NCBI GenBank assembly: GCA_039939375.1
Contig: JBDVJO010000007.1
Span: 124,001 to 188,000, forward strand
Reading direction: 5' to 3'
DNA: 64,000 nucleotides
Source: Paracrocinitomix sp039939375
GTDB taxonomy: Bacteria; Bacteroidota; Bacteroidia; Flavobacteriales_D; Crocinitomicaceae
The notes beneath the pieces are model-generated. The model was not told the DNA's origin and made no database searches. It worked only from the letters and a program-made list of their open reading frames with translations. The position numbers and the translations under genes are program-made. This document shows, in pieces, positions 17,658 to 26,687 of this stretch (within the stretch, counting starts at the first letter, position 1; each line of letters starts with the position of its first letter).

Positions 17658-18481
17658 ACAAATTCCACTGCTGATCTGACAACCTCATCATCCCAAAGCA
17701 TTCTATAGTGCCCTTTTCCTTTTAGGGTTTGTAACTCTACCCTATCAACATTTTGTGCTATTTTTTGAGAGTTTGAATAAGGTAAAATCTTGTCATTTTC
17801 ATCATGCAACAAGAGCAATTTTCTGAATGGAATTTGCTTTAAATTCTTATCTACATCAAGGCTTGAAATTTCTCTTCCCAACATGCCTTGTGTAATCTCA
17901 AGTAAATGTTTGTGTGCCTTTTTCCCCATTTTTACTTGCTCTGCAAATTCTTGAAAGATGTCTTCAACTTGATTGGGATTGGTTAAAAAAACCATGTTTC
18001 TTATCGGGTATGATCGATTTGAAAGTGCGTTAGCTGTAACCGCCGAACCGAAGGAGTGAGATATCGTAGAAAAATAAGCCGTTGGTTTTAGATGATCTAA
18101 AACGGTCTCAAAAGCTTCTTTACACACTAATAAATTGGTGTAATCATCTTTATAAAAAGCGTGTCCAGGTAAGTTAAAAGCAACAATGCGTTTACCTTTT
18201 TCATTCAAGGCATCAGCAATTTTAGAAAGGCTCCCTGCATTAGATTCCCAACCGTGAATTAAGAACACTAAATCGCCTTGCGGGTTGCCCATTTCATATA
18301 GATCTATGTTTTCGGTTTTGAATGGGACTTTTGAATGTATTGCATTTGAGAAGAAGTCTTTTTCACGATCTCTAATTGATTTTAATCTCACTTTTTGAAA
18401 GACTTTAAAACCAGTGTGGGCGGCTCTGCGGGGGGCAAGCACGGATATCACTTGAAAATATATCTGAATGAGTTTGAGCAT
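17654..18481 (-). CDS. Alpha/beta hydrolase
   Basis: 275 residues. The oxyanion loop is VFLIHGWESN. The nucleophile elbow is SHSFGS (a Ser in place of the first Gly of GxSxG). The acid is in LLHDENDKILP and the base in GKGHYRML, so the triad is complete. The substrate is unknown; the TetR operator before the gene and the neighbouring desaturase hint at a lipid or acyl substrate. The start ATG at 18481 lies 14 bp downstream of the operator. The last 4 bp overlap the M1 peptidase gene tail to tail. Confidence 0.88.
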   Translation of the reverse strand: MLKLIQIYFQVISVLAPRRAAHTGFKVFQKVRLKSIRDREKDFFSNAIHSKVPFKTENIDLYEMGNPQGDLVFLIHGWESNAGSLSKIADALNEKGKRIVAFNLPGHAFYKDDYTNLLVCKEAFETVLDHLKPTAYFSTISHSFGSAVTANALSNRSYPIRNMVFLTNPNQVEDIFQEFAEQVKMGKKAHKHLLEITQGMLGREISSLDVDKNLKQIPFRKLLLLHDENDKILPYSNSQKIAQNVDRVELQTLKGKGHYRMLWDDEVVRSAVEFV

Positions 18482-18494
18482 ATGTCTTATTTTT

Positions 18495-18510
18495 TATACC
18501 AATCGGTATA
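18495..18510. promoter_or_regulatory. TetR operator before the hydrolase gene
   Basis: TATACCAATCGGTATA has 6 bp inverted arms around a 4 bp centre. It shares the core ATACC-(4)-GGTAT with the site before the TetR gene. It lies 14 bp upstream of the hydrolase ATG, where a bound repressor would block initiation. Confidence 0.75.
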
Positions 18511-18527
18511 TTATGGTTTAAATTTTT

Positions 18528-19124
18528 TTAGTTTGCCAAGTCGTTTATAATAATTTGGTCAAGATGATCCATCATTTGTTGAAGGTACGATTCGTCATTC
18601 ATGGTAGCTGTCATAAAAACTGCTCCTTCTATCACCGTGTAAAAAAGTCTTCCATATTTTTCAGGATTCACCGTTTTCTTCACCTCTCCCTTTTCTATTC
18701 CTAAACGAATCATTTTAGTAATATAATATTGAAGTTTTGAGATGACTTCTTGAACCCTTGCCAATAATTCGGGATTCTCATGATTCGCATCTACACCAAT
18801 ATTTATAATGGGGCATCCTCCTAAATCTATAGTCAATGAGCGGTACTTACGATAAAAATTCGTCAAACCATACAATTGCTGTATGGGTGAACTAATAACT
18901 GAAAGCTCTTTCTTGATTTGATTAACTACCCGATCAACATTGTGTTTGAACGCCAAGAATGCCAGCTCTTCTTTGTTTTTGAAATTTCCGTAAATCGCAC
19001 CTTTAGTCAAACCTGTCGCTGCTGTCAAATCCGACATACTGGTTCCAGAGTACCCTTGTTTATTGAAAACAGGCGCAACACTTTTAATAATATGTTCAGC
19101 AGTTAACTGTCCTTTTGAAGCCAT
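18528..19124 (-). CDS. TetR family transcriptional regulator
   Basis: 198 residues. The N-terminal helix-turn-helix spans about residues 8-55 (IIKSVAPVFNKQGYSGTSMS, LTAATGLTKGAIYGNFKNKE), the classical TetR pattern. The ligand domain contains GGCPIINIGVDANHENPELL, a TetR_C type seen in YxaF/LmrA-like regulators. Its own promoter and the hydrolase promoter carry the same palindrome, so autorepression and control of the hydrolase are likely. The ligand is unknown. Confidence 0.92.
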   Translation of the reverse strand: MASKGQLTAEHIIKSVAPVFNKQGYSGTSMSDLTAATGLTKGAIYGNFKNKEELAFLAFKHNVDRVVNQIKKELSVISSPIQQLYGLTNFYRKYRSLTIDLGGCPIINIGVDANHENPELLARVQEVISKLQYYITKMIRLGIEKGEVKKTVNPEKYGRLFYTVIEGAVFMTATMNDESYLQQMMDHLDQIIINDLAN

Positions 19125-19132
19125 CTTGACTA

Positions 19133-19140
19133 CAAAGATA
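19133..19140 (-). promoter_or_regulatory. -7 box of the TetR gene
   Basis: TATCTTTG on the minus strand fits TAnnTTTG exactly, 8 bp before the ATG at 19124, which implies a very short leader. The operator at 19148-19163 covers the spacer and the expected -33 region. Confidence 0.55.
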
Positions 19141-19147
19141 TAAAAAA

Positions 19148-19163
19148 TATACCGATTGGTATT
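19148..19163. promoter_or_regulatory. TetR operator before the TetR gene
   Basis: TATACCGATTGGTATT is the reverse-complement form of the hydrolase operator (core ATACC-(4)-GGTAT) with one outer mismatch. It lies between the desaturase stop and the TetR start, upstream of the -7 box. Confidence 0.75.
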
Positions 19164-19167
19164 TTAT

Positions 19168-20280
19168 TTAGGCAAATTCACTGTCAAACTTTGATCTACC
19201 TAATTTATTCATAAACTTGAAATGGCTTCTGAGCGCACTGAATAAGGTAGGTTCGTTATTGTAAACGATATCATGATCTTTGGCAGTTTGTTCTACAATT
19301 TTAGAGATAGCTGAATAATGAACATGACAGATAGAGGGAAATAGATGGTGTTCAACTTGATGATTCAAGCCACCAACAAACCAAGTTAACACTTTACTTT
19401 TTGTTCCAAAATTAGTGGTTGTTTTCATCTGGTGAACTGCGAAACTATTTTCCATAGTTCCTTCTGTATTCACTTTAAAAAATTCTGTTTCGCCTGTAAT
19501 ATGTGCGGCTTGAAAAATCAATGCCAAAATAATTCCACTAATATAATGCATCAACAAAAAGCCTAACAATGTCATCCACCAAGCCATTGGTAAGATAAGC
19601 ATTGGTAAGACAAGCATTAAGCTATAATAGCCCAGTTTAATTAAAATAGAATACGTTAAAGCTCTTTTAAAAGTCAAGCCTTGACCACTCAGTAAATTGA
19701 GTTTACTGTATCGAGATAACTGTTCAAAATCTTTACTTATTAAGCGGTGCAAACTCAACAATCCATAAAGAAAAATAGAATAAATCATTTGCAAGCGATA
19801 CCCCGATTTTCTCTTCTCGTTTGGAGAGAATCGCATCACTTCATTTGAGATATCTTCATCCCTTTGATGAACATTGGTAAAGGTGTGGTGTAAAACGTTA
19901 TGCTGAATCTTCCAAGTAACATGATATGCCCCCAATAAATTCATGGTATAGCCCAGCCGATTATTTAATTTCTGATTTTTAGAATAAGCACCATGATTTG
20001 CATCATGCATCACAGTTAACCCTATGCCTGCCATTCCAAATCCCATCACTGCCCACATCAAATAAATCATTGTAGTTGAAGAGACGATTCCGCTGAGCAT
20101 TACAATAAAAGGAATGTAATACAAGCCCATCATGAAAACTGTTTTGAGCTTCATGCCGGATGTTGCAAACTTTGAAATCTTATTTTCTTTGAAATAGCTG
20201 TCGACTCGTTTTCTGAGATCTTTAATAAATTCTGGGCGGTCTTGATTATTGAATTTAATTCTTACGGTTTGGTCTGACAT
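19168..20280 (-). CDS. Membrane fatty acid desaturase, acyl-lipid type
   Basis: 370 residues with three histidine boxes: HDANH (about 107), HNVLHHTF (about 145) and QVEHHLFP (about 315). The Q in the third box is typical of front-end (delta-5/delta-6 type) desaturases. Four or so membrane segments lie between the boxes. It introduces a double bond into membrane acyl chains using a di-iron centre and needs an electron donor encoded elsewhere; no fused cytochrome b5 domain is seen. A TTG at 20283 precedes the ATG at 20280, and the ATG is preferred. The operator before the TetR gene is downstream of this gene, so its control by TetR is not shown. Confidence 0.9.
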   Translation of the reverse strand: MSDQTVRIKFNNQDRPEFIKDLRKRVDSYFKENKISKFATSGMKLKTVFMMGLYYIPFIVMLSGIVSSTTMIYLMWAVMGFGMAGIGLTVMHDANHGAYSKNQKLNNRLGYTMNLLGAYHVTWKIQHNVLHHTFTNVHQRDEDISNEVMRFSPNEKRKSGYRLQMIYSIFLYGLLSLHRLISKDFEQLSRYSKLNLLSGQGLTFKRALTYSILIKLGYYSLMLVLPMLILPMAWWMTLLGFLLMHYISGIILALIFQAAHITGETEFFKVNTEGTMENSFAVHQMKTTTNFGTKSKVLTWFVGGLNHQVEHHLFPSICHVHYSAISKIVEQTAKDHDIVYNNEPTLFSALRSHFKFMNKLGRSKFDSEFA

Positions 20281-20372
20281 CAAAGATTGGATTTCGTCTA
20301 AGTTACCTTTAATAAAGACAGCAAGCTGACTTAAAACGATTTAATCTTCAATAAATTATTAGGCAGGCATAA

Positions 20373-22244
20373 TTATGCATACTCTGAAAGCTCCAGCCAG
20401 CGCATTTCTTTAGATTCTATCGCATCAGAAATCTCCCCTAATCGAATGGAAATTTTATTAATGGATTCGCCATCTTCTGTTCCTGAATTCATCAGTGCCG
20501 TCAGTTCATCCCGTTCTTTTTCAAGTTTGGCTATTTCTGATTCTATTTCATCAAACTCTTGCTGTTCTTTATATGAAAGCTTCTTTTTGGGAGCTGATTT
20601 TTCTTCTTGAACAGGTGCAACTACTGCTTGGGCTTTTTTCGCTAACTTCTTTTTATCCGACTCTTTTTGTTTTAAAAAAGATCGATAAGCTGTGTAATTC
20701 CCAATAATATCTTTGACTTCTCCTTCTCCTTCAAAATAGAACGTGTGATCTACCAGTTTATCTAAGAAGTATCGATCATGCGACACCATAATCAGGCACC
20801 CTTCAAAACTTAACAAGTAATCTTCCAAGACACTCAGGATGAAAATATCCAAATCGTTCGTTGGCTCATCCAAAATCAAAAAGTTTGGATTCTTCATCAA
20901 AATTGTCATCAAATAAAGCCGCTTCTTCTCTCCCCCACTCAACTTAGCAACTTGATTGAAATGCATATCTCTCGGAAAAAGAAACTTCTCTAAGAATTGT
21001 GCAGCAGACATTTTTTTACCTTTTGATAAAGGAATAAATTCTGCAATATCTTTGATGACTTCAATAACTCGCTGGTCTTCCTTGAACTGCATACCATCTT
21101 GATGATAGTAGCCCATCACCACTGTATCACCAACAACAACTTTTCCTTTTGATGGTTCAACCGCTCCCGTAATCATATTTAGGAAAGTAGATTTACCAGT
21201 ACCGTTTCCTCCTACAATCCCAATACGCTCTCCTCTTTTGAAAACGTAATCTAAACTGTTCACTATTTTTTTGTCATCAAACTGCTTTCCAAGGTTATGT
21301 AATTCAACGATTTTAGAGCCAAGTCGATTCATTTGAACCGTGATTTCCATTTCGTCTTTTTTTACCTTTTGGGTAGCGACTTGTTTCAAATCTGAAAAGG
21401 CATCTACCCTAGCTTTTTGTTTGGTACCTCTAGCTTTTGGCTGACGTCTGATCCAATCAAGCTCAGTACGCATTAAGTTTTTCGCCTTCCCTATTGTAGC
21501 AGCTAGAATCTCTTCTCGCTCAGCTTTTTTCTCTAAATAATAAGAGAAATTTCCTTTGTATTTATAGATGGTTTTGTCTGCTAACTCAAAGATGGTGTTG
21601 CAAACAACTTCTAAGAAATACCTATCGTGTGTCACCATAATTATGGTGGTGTCAGATTTTGCCAAATAACTTTCTAACCATTCAATCATGTCCAGATCAA
21701 GATGATTCGTAGGTTCATCCAAAATCATGATATCAGGCTCATTAATCAACACTTTAGCCAGTGCCACTCGCTTCTTTTGTCCTCCTGAAAGCTCACCAAG
21801 CAACTTGTGTTTATCCTCAATTTTTAATTGCGATAGAATGGTGTTGATTTTCACGTCATAATCCCAAGCATTGATCGCATTCATCCGCTCAAAAGCTTTT
21901 TCATAAAACTCCGTATCATCAGGGTTTTTAATTGCTTTTTCGTAGTCTTTTAGTGCTCTAGTTTCGGCAGTATCCGTGCTTAAAACTTCATTAAAAATTG
22001 TCTGTGTGGGATCAAAATTTTCGGCTTGTTCTAAATAATCCACTCGAATTTCATTTCGATAGACTATTCTACCCGAATCTTCTGTTCCGTCACCACATAA
22101 AATTTTAAGCAAAGTAGATTTTCCTTCACCATTCTTTGCGACAATAGCCACTTTATCACCTTTGTCGATTCCAAATGTCAGATCTTCAAAAATGACTCTT
22201 ACCCCGAAAGATTTCGTAAGGTTTTCTACCGATAAATAATTCAT
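20373..22244 (-). CDS. ABC-F family ATPase (Uup-like)
   Basis: 623 residues with two ABC domains in one chain and no membrane part. The first has AKNGEGKST, LSGGQKKRVALAKVL and MILDEPTNHLD. The second has GGNGTGKST, LSGGEKKRLYL and LILDEPTNDLD. The C-terminal 90 residues (after residue 530) are lysine-rich and coiled-coil, as in Uup. ABC-F proteins act on the ribosome or on DNA intermediates rather than in transport. The ATG overlaps the stop of the DUF4293 gene by one base. Confidence 0.9.
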   Translation of the reverse strand: MNYLSVENLTKSFGVRVIFEDLTFGIDKGDKVAIVAKNGEGKSTLLKILCGDGTEDSGRIVYRNEIRVDYLEQAENFDPTQTIFNEVLSTDTAETRALKDYEKAIKNPDDTEFYEKAFERMNAINAWDYDVKINTILSQLKIEDKHKLLGELSGGQKKRVALAKVLINEPDIMILDEPTNHLDLDMIEWLESYLAKSDTTIIMVTHDRYFLEVVCNTIFELADKTIYKYKGNFSYYLEKKAEREEILAATIGKAKNLMRTELDWIRRQPKARGTKQKARVDAFSDLKQVATQKVKKDEMEITVQMNRLGSKIVELHNLGKQFDDKKIVNSLDYVFKRGERIGIVGGNGTGKSTFLNMITGAVEPSKGKVVVGDTVVMGYYHQDGMQFKEDQRVIEVIKDIAEFIPLSKGKKMSAAQFLEKFLFPRDMHFNQVAKLSGGEKKRLYLMTILMKNPNFLILDEPTNDLDIFILSVLEDYLLSFEGCLIMVSHDRYFLDKLVDHTFYFEGEGEVKDIIGNYTAYRSFLKQKESDKKKLAKKAQAVVAPVQEEKSAPKKKLSYKEQQEFDEIESEIAKLEKERDELTALMNSGTEDGESINKISIRLGEISDAIESKEMRWLELSEYA

Positions 22245-22777
22245 TAACGTATGCGATCTATTGATTTTAACAACTTCTCGTCATTCTTAATACCTCTTAT
22301 TGCTAGGTAGAGAAAAGGAATTGTTGGGATGAGTAAATAAAAACCGATTTCCATGTTAAAAGCAACATCAACTGACTCACCAGCCCTTTCTGTCATTGCT
22401 TTAGCAAGCGCTTCTTGCCCTAAATAATAGAAGGCGTAGAATGAAATAACTAGAAGTAAGTGAAGAATAAAATTTAAACGGCAAAACAACAACTGACGTT
22501 TCCTGTTTTTGTACAGCATGATTGAAGCAGCCGTAATTAATGCCAACGACATAAAAATTAAATAAATGGGCAAATCTATTGGTTCAGGTTTTTCAAAACT
22601 CATTCCGTTTTCATCCAAGGTGGGGGTTTCTGTGATAGCAAACCCATGCGAATTCATTTCACCTGAAATTTGAACGCCTTGAGAAGTAGCATCCACTGAG
22701 AATAAAGGAAATAAAATAAGTAACGACATGCAAATTAGCGCAAGCGTTAAATAGATGGTTTGAATTCTTTGTATCAT
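22244..22777 (-). CDS. DUF4293 family membrane protein
   Basis: 177 residues with four membrane segments. The opening MIQRIQTIYLTLALICMSLL and a large loop after the first segment fit the DUF4293 family of Bacteroidota. Its role is unknown. It lies between rdgB (19 bp upstream) and the ABC-F gene (1 bp overlap), so these three genes are probably one transcript. Confidence 0.85.
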   Translation of the reverse strand: MIQRIQTIYLTLALICMSLLILFPLFSVDATSQGVQISGEMNSHGFAITETPTLDENGMSFEKPEPIDLPIYLIFMSLALITAASIMLYKNRKRQLLFCRLNFILHLLLVISFYAFYYLGQEALAKAMTERAGESVDVAFNMEIGFYLLIPTIPFLYLAIRGIKNDEKLLKSIDRIR

Positions 22778-22796
22778 TTATTTTTTTAGTTTGAAA

Positions 22797-23372
22797 TTAT
22801 AAATTATTGAGAAAATCAATCAGCTTTCTGACGGCTTTTCCCCTATGCGAAATCTTGTTTTTTTCTTCTAAAGACATTTCAGAGAAAGTAATATTGTATC
22901 CTTCTGGTTCAAATATCGGATCATAACCAAAACCAGCAGTGCCTGATTTCTCTTCCCGAATGACACCTTTAACCGATCCTTCAAACATGTGTGACTCCCC
23001 ATTTAAGCGAAGCGATATAACCGTTCTAAACTGAGCGCTTCTATTGTCAATCCCCTGTAATTTTTTGAGCACCAGGTCCATATTTTGATTCGCATCTTTT
23101 GCTTCTCCAGCATATCTCGCAGATTTAACTCCAGGCTCTCCACTCAAGGCTTCAATTTCTAATCCGGTATCATCTGCAAAGCAATCCATTTTGAAATTCT
23201 CCAGAACATATTCAGATTTTAACAAGGCGTTTCCTTCAAGTGTATCGGCTGTTTCAGGAATATCTTCATGGCAATCAATCTCAATCAAGGTCTTTACTTG
23301 GATACTATCAGGAAGCAAGGCTTGAATTTCTTCAGCTTTATGCTTGTTTTGAGTTGCGAAAACTATATTCAT
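22797..23372 (-). CDS. rdgB: XTP/dITP pyrophosphatase (RdgB/HAM1)
   Basis: 191 residues. FATQNKHKAEEI is the nucleotide-binding opening. Typical motifs are ADDTGLEIEALSGEPGVKSARYAG and GFGYDPIF, with SHRGKAVRKL at the end. It removes non-canonical purine nucleotides (XTP, dITP) by cleavage to the monophosphate and PPi in the cytoplasm. The length is normal. It is first in a run with DUF4293 and ABC-F, and its start faces the flippase gene across 89 bp. Confidence 0.95.
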   Translation of the reverse strand: MNIVFATQNKHKAEEIQALLPDSIQVKTLIEIDCHEDIPETADTLEGNALLKSEYVLENFKMDCFADDTGLEIEALSGEPGVKSARYAGEAKDANQNMDLVLKKLQGIDNRSAQFRTVISLRLNGESHMFEGSVKGVIREEKSGTAGFGYDPIFEPEGYNITFSEMSLEEKNKISHRGKAVRKLIDFLNNL

Positions 23373-23431
23373 AGAGTGATGTTTACAACTAATCGAATTC
23401 TTAAAATAAGACCAATTATAATTCCGTTAAT

Positions 23432-23447
23432 TTACTTTGCAAAAGTA
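23432..23447. promoter_or_regulatory. Candidate divergent promoter between rdgB and the flippase
   Basis: TTACTTTG (plus, 23432-23439) abuts TACTTTTG (minus, 23447-23440). The first matches TAnnTTTG at 7 of 8 positions and the second fully. No good TTG is seen at either -33, so direction and strength are uncertain. Confidence 0.35.
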
Positions 23448-23461
23448 CGTTTTCTAAGAGA

Positions 23462-24916
23462 ATGCTGAGAGATTTAATTAAAGAAGGTGGATTATACACC
23501 CTGGCTAACCTGTTAACCAAGGGAGTAAGTCTGCTGTTGATTCCTTTTTACTCAGTGTACTTCACAGGAGCAGAATACGGAATACTCGCACTTTTAGGTG
23601 TGTCAGGAGCTCTAATTGCAGCGGTATTTTCTTTTCAAATCTATCAAGGAATGGGAAGGTTTATTTCTGACCAAGAAACTTCTGAACTAGAAAAAAAGCA
23701 AATTGCCTCTACAAGTCTATTCTTTACAATGGGAAGCTACAGCATTTTTATCCTTGCTGCTTTGGCTTTCAAAACTCAAATTATTGATTTGCTATCAGAG
23801 GATGCACGAGTTCCAACATCAGTTTATTACCTATGGCTCGGAACCCTATTTCTGAATAGCCTGTTTTACACCCTTGGAGTTCAGCTCAAGTTCCTTCGAA
23901 AAACAAAAGCTTACTCGGTGACTTCATTTTTGTATGCTATTTTTAATATTCTACTTATACTCTTGTTCGCTTTAGGGTTGGGCTATAGATTAGAAAGCTT
24001 TTTTTTAGCATCAATAATCGTTTCTCCCGTAATTATTATTGCACAAATTTATATTCTCCGTGATGATTTAATGATTTATATGGGCAAAGAAGCCCTAAAA
24101 AAGCTTCTCAAGTTTAGCGCACCATTGGTGCCTGCATCTGCCGCTTATCTCATATTAAACTACACAGACCGCATCTTTATCAAAGAAATAAATGAATCGT
24201 TAACAGATGTTGGGATTTACGATATGGCTTTTAAATTTTCGGCAATTGTGTCATTAATTATCATGGCCTTTCAATCCGCTCTAGCTCCACTGATTTATGA
24301 AAAATATGGAGAAAAGGAAACACCATTTGAGCTAGGAAGAATTTTCAAGCTCTTTATCGCACTGGGAACTATTGGGGGACTATGTTTAGCCTTGTTTTCT
24401 TATGAAACCCTCTATATTTTTACCCAACCCATTTATTATGAGGCAAGCCAATTTATGCCACTTTTCTATTTATCAGTCTTAATTACAGGATTGGGAATGT
24501 TCTCGCCAGGCTTACATGTTATGAAAAAAACCAAAATGATTGCCGTGGTGGTCATCATTACTAGTGCGATAAATGTTGCTTTGAACTATTTCTTCATCAT
24601 AGAATTTGGATTAACCGGCGCAGCTATAGCCACCTTAATTAGTGTATTACTAAACAATTTAACCCTGTTCGTAATTTCTCAAAGATTGTATAAAATTGAA
24701 TTTAAATCAAGCAAAATTTGGAGAGTAGTTTTCATTTTTTGCCTCTTTTATTTTACCGGCAGTTACCTTAATTTGTTGATTGAAATTGAATACATGTGGT
24801 TACTAACAATCAAAGCTCTACTAATTTTCATATTCACCTTATATTTGATCAAAGAAAAGATGCTGGACGTCAAAAGAGCATTACAACTCATTCGATCCAA
24901 AACTACTAGAAAATGA
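23462..24916 (+). CDS. Polysaccharide flippase, Wzx/MATE-like
   Basis: 484 residues with about 14 membrane helices, opening with LIKEGGLYTLANLLTKGVSL and carrying KFSAPLVPASAAYLILNYTD at the start of the second half, as usual in polysaccharide transport (MVF superfamily) proteins. It should flip lipid-linked oligosaccharide units across the inner membrane. It is the first of a tight chain of genes ending at 32795, and its stop overlaps the next ATG by four bases. A Wzy-like partner could be the membrane protein at 32719-34086. Confidence 0.9.
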   Translation: MLRDLIKEGGLYTLANLLTKGVSLLLIPFYSVYFTGAEYGILALLGVSGALIAAVFSFQIYQGMGRFISDQETSELEKKQIASTSLFFTMGSYSIFILAALAFKTQIIDLLSEDARVPTSVYYLWLGTLFLNSLFYTLGVQLKFLRKTKAYSVTSFLYAIFNILLILLFALGLGYRLESFFLASIIVSPVIIIAQIYILRDDLMIYMGKEALKKLLKFSAPLVPASAAYLILNYTDRIFIKEINESLTDVGIYDMAFKFSAIVSLIIMAFQSALAPLIYEKYGEKETPFELGRIFKLFIALGTIGGLCLALFSYETLYIFTQPIYYEASQFMPLFYLSVLITGLGMFSPGLHVMKKTKMIAVVVIITSAINVALNYFFIIEFGLTGAAIATLISVLLNNLTLFVISQRLYKIEFKSSKIWRVVFIFCLFYFTGSYLNLLIEIEYMWLLTIKALLIFIFTLYLIKEKMLDVKRALQLIRSKTTRK

Positions 24917-25710
24917 AAAAGTTAAAACTGGCCATAGGAAACTTTTGCGTTACTATCATTAAATTTTTGTCTAGAAAGGCTAAAATTGATTTGATTGCCC
25001 TTGGCTACGTTGAAAACGGAATAATGAAATCTCACTCTCTAGAAGCCAGCGGAGAAGTTCATTTCATTAAAAAAGAACTTTCAAAACACCTGAATACAGA
25101 TACTCCCGTTTTCTTTGATGTTGGCGCTAACTTGGGCGATTACACCTCATTACTTGCCGAATCATTTCCGCAATCACAGCTTTTTAGTTTTGAACCCAAC
25201 CCGAACACTTTTGAACAATTAGAAAAAAGATGTGATTCAGTTGCTAAACTCTTCAATATTGGAATTGGCGAACAAGCCGGGAATCTCGAATTGTTTTTTG
25301 ATGCTTCAAACAAAACTTCAGTTCAAGCAACCTCTGACAAAAAAATCCTAGAAGTTATCGCAAAGGCAGAAGATATTACTTCGGTTAATATATCTATTGA
25401 TACACTTGACCAGTTTTGTGAAGCGCATAAAATTGAATTTATCCATTTATTAAAAATAGACACGGAAGGCTTTGAACTAGAAGCTCTAACAGGAGCTAAA
25501 AATCTATTAAGTCAAAATAAAATAGGTGTAATTCAATTTGAATTCAATGAAATTAATATTGTTAAGCGCAGATTCTTAAAAGACTTTTATGACATGTTGC
25601 CTGGGTATAATTTTTACCGACTTGATGAACATGATTTAATCCCTTTAAAAGAATGGCAACCAAAACATGAAATATTCATGTTCCAAAACATAGTTGCTTT
25701 TCCAAAATGA
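24913..25710 (+). CDS. FkbM family methyltransferase (first)
   Basis: 265 residues. The SAM-binding motif is FFDVGANLGDYTSLLAESFP, followed by LFSFEPNPNTFEQL. LLKIDTEGFELEALTGAKNLL is the FkbM signature. It likely O-methylates a sugar hydroxyl of the glycan built by the neighbours; the position is unknown. It overlaps the flippase stop (ATGA) and the next GT2 gene by four bases each. Confidence 0.9.
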   Translation: MKKLKLAIGNFCVTIIKFLSRKAKIDLIALGYVENGIMKSHSLEASGEVHFIKKELSKHLNTDTPVFFDVGANLGDYTSLLAESFPQSQLFSFEPNPNTFEQLEKRCDSVAKLFNIGIGEQAGNLELFFDASNKTSVQATSDKKILEVIAKAEDITSVNISIDTLDQFCEAHKIEFIHLLKIDTEGFELEALTGAKNLLSQNKIGVIQFEFNEINIVKRRFLKDFYDMLPGYNFYRLDEHDLIPLKEWQPKHEIFMFQNIVAFPK

Positions 25711-26687
25711 AATTAATCAGCATCATATGCCCGGTCTATAATTGTGCTGAATTTATAGAAGAAACTATCACTTCAGTCATCAATCAAACTTATAGTCATT
25801 GGGAGTTACTCTTAATTGATGATGGGTCAACAGATGACTCTCATCATATTTGCCAAGAATTTCAAAAGGAAGAAAATCGAATAAAAGTATTTTCAAAAAA
25901 CAACGGAGGACAAGCATCAGCGCGAAATTATGGTATTCAAAAAAGTCAGGGAGAGCTCATTACATTCATAGATTCGGATGATTTATATGCAAGCAATAAA
26001 CTAGAGGCTCAAATCGCTACTTTCAATAATACCCAAGCTGATTTTTATTACGGCGGTGGTTATACCCTAAAAGATGTTGAAGGAAAAGATAGAGAAATCG
26101 GAACCTATGATTGGGTTTATGGTCAATTTAGCGGAGTGGAATTTTTTAAAATACTATTCAAAGATTGTGCTGTAAATATAAATACAGTGCTCGTTAAAAG
26201 AGAGTTGTTCGATTATTGCGGCTACTTTGACGAAGCTCCTGTATTAAGAGGAACCGAAGATCTTGATTTATGGCTAAGAATAGCAGACAAAGTTGAAAAA
26301 ATCCACGGAAACCCAGAAAGATTAGTTTATTATCGATTACATGAGGGTGGAATTCATTTACAAAGAGCACGAATGTTAATTGGTAAAATTCATATTTATG
26401 AAAAGTATGAGCAATCTACCAAGATTTCTGCGCTTTATAAAAAACGTGAATATCGCTATGTTTATCGAGAATTGATGAATCAATTAATTGTAGAAGACAG
26501 AATTAACGAAGTAAAAACCTACTTTAAAGATCTCTGTAAAAAAGATAAAAACGGGTTGACAACTAATTGTCAAAAATTAATTTTCTTTCTATTTAATCCT
26601 AAAACCTTCAACTGGATTTCAACTAAGATTCTTTATAGAATTGGTTATAGGTTAGAAAAATTTCAGTATAAAATAAAAGGCATATGA
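25707..26687 (+). CDS. Glycosyltransferase family 2 (first)
   Basis: 326 residues. ISIICPVYNCAEFIEETI opens the GT-A fold. The nucleotide site is LLIDDGSTDDS, the metal-binding motif is FIDSDDLY, and GTEDLDLWLRI lies at the acceptor site. It adds one sugar from a nucleotide donor on the cytoplasmic face. There is no membrane segment. It overlaps both neighbours by four bases (ATGA). Confidence 0.92.
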   Translation: MKLISIICPVYNCAEFIEETITSVINQTYSHWELLLIDDGSTDDSHHICQEFQKEENRIKVFSKNNGGQASARNYGIQKSQGELITFIDSDDLYASNKLEAQIATFNNTQADFYYGGGYTLKDVEGKDREIGTYDWVYGQFSGVEFFKILFKDCAVNINTVLVKRELFDYCGYFDEAPVLRGTEDLDLWLRIADKVEKIHGNPERLVYYRLHEGGIHLQRARMLIGKIHIYEKYEQSTKISALYKKREYRYVYRELMNQLIVEDRINEVKTYFKDLCKKDKNGLTTNCQKLIFFLFNPKTFNWISTKILYRIGYRLEKFQYKIKGI

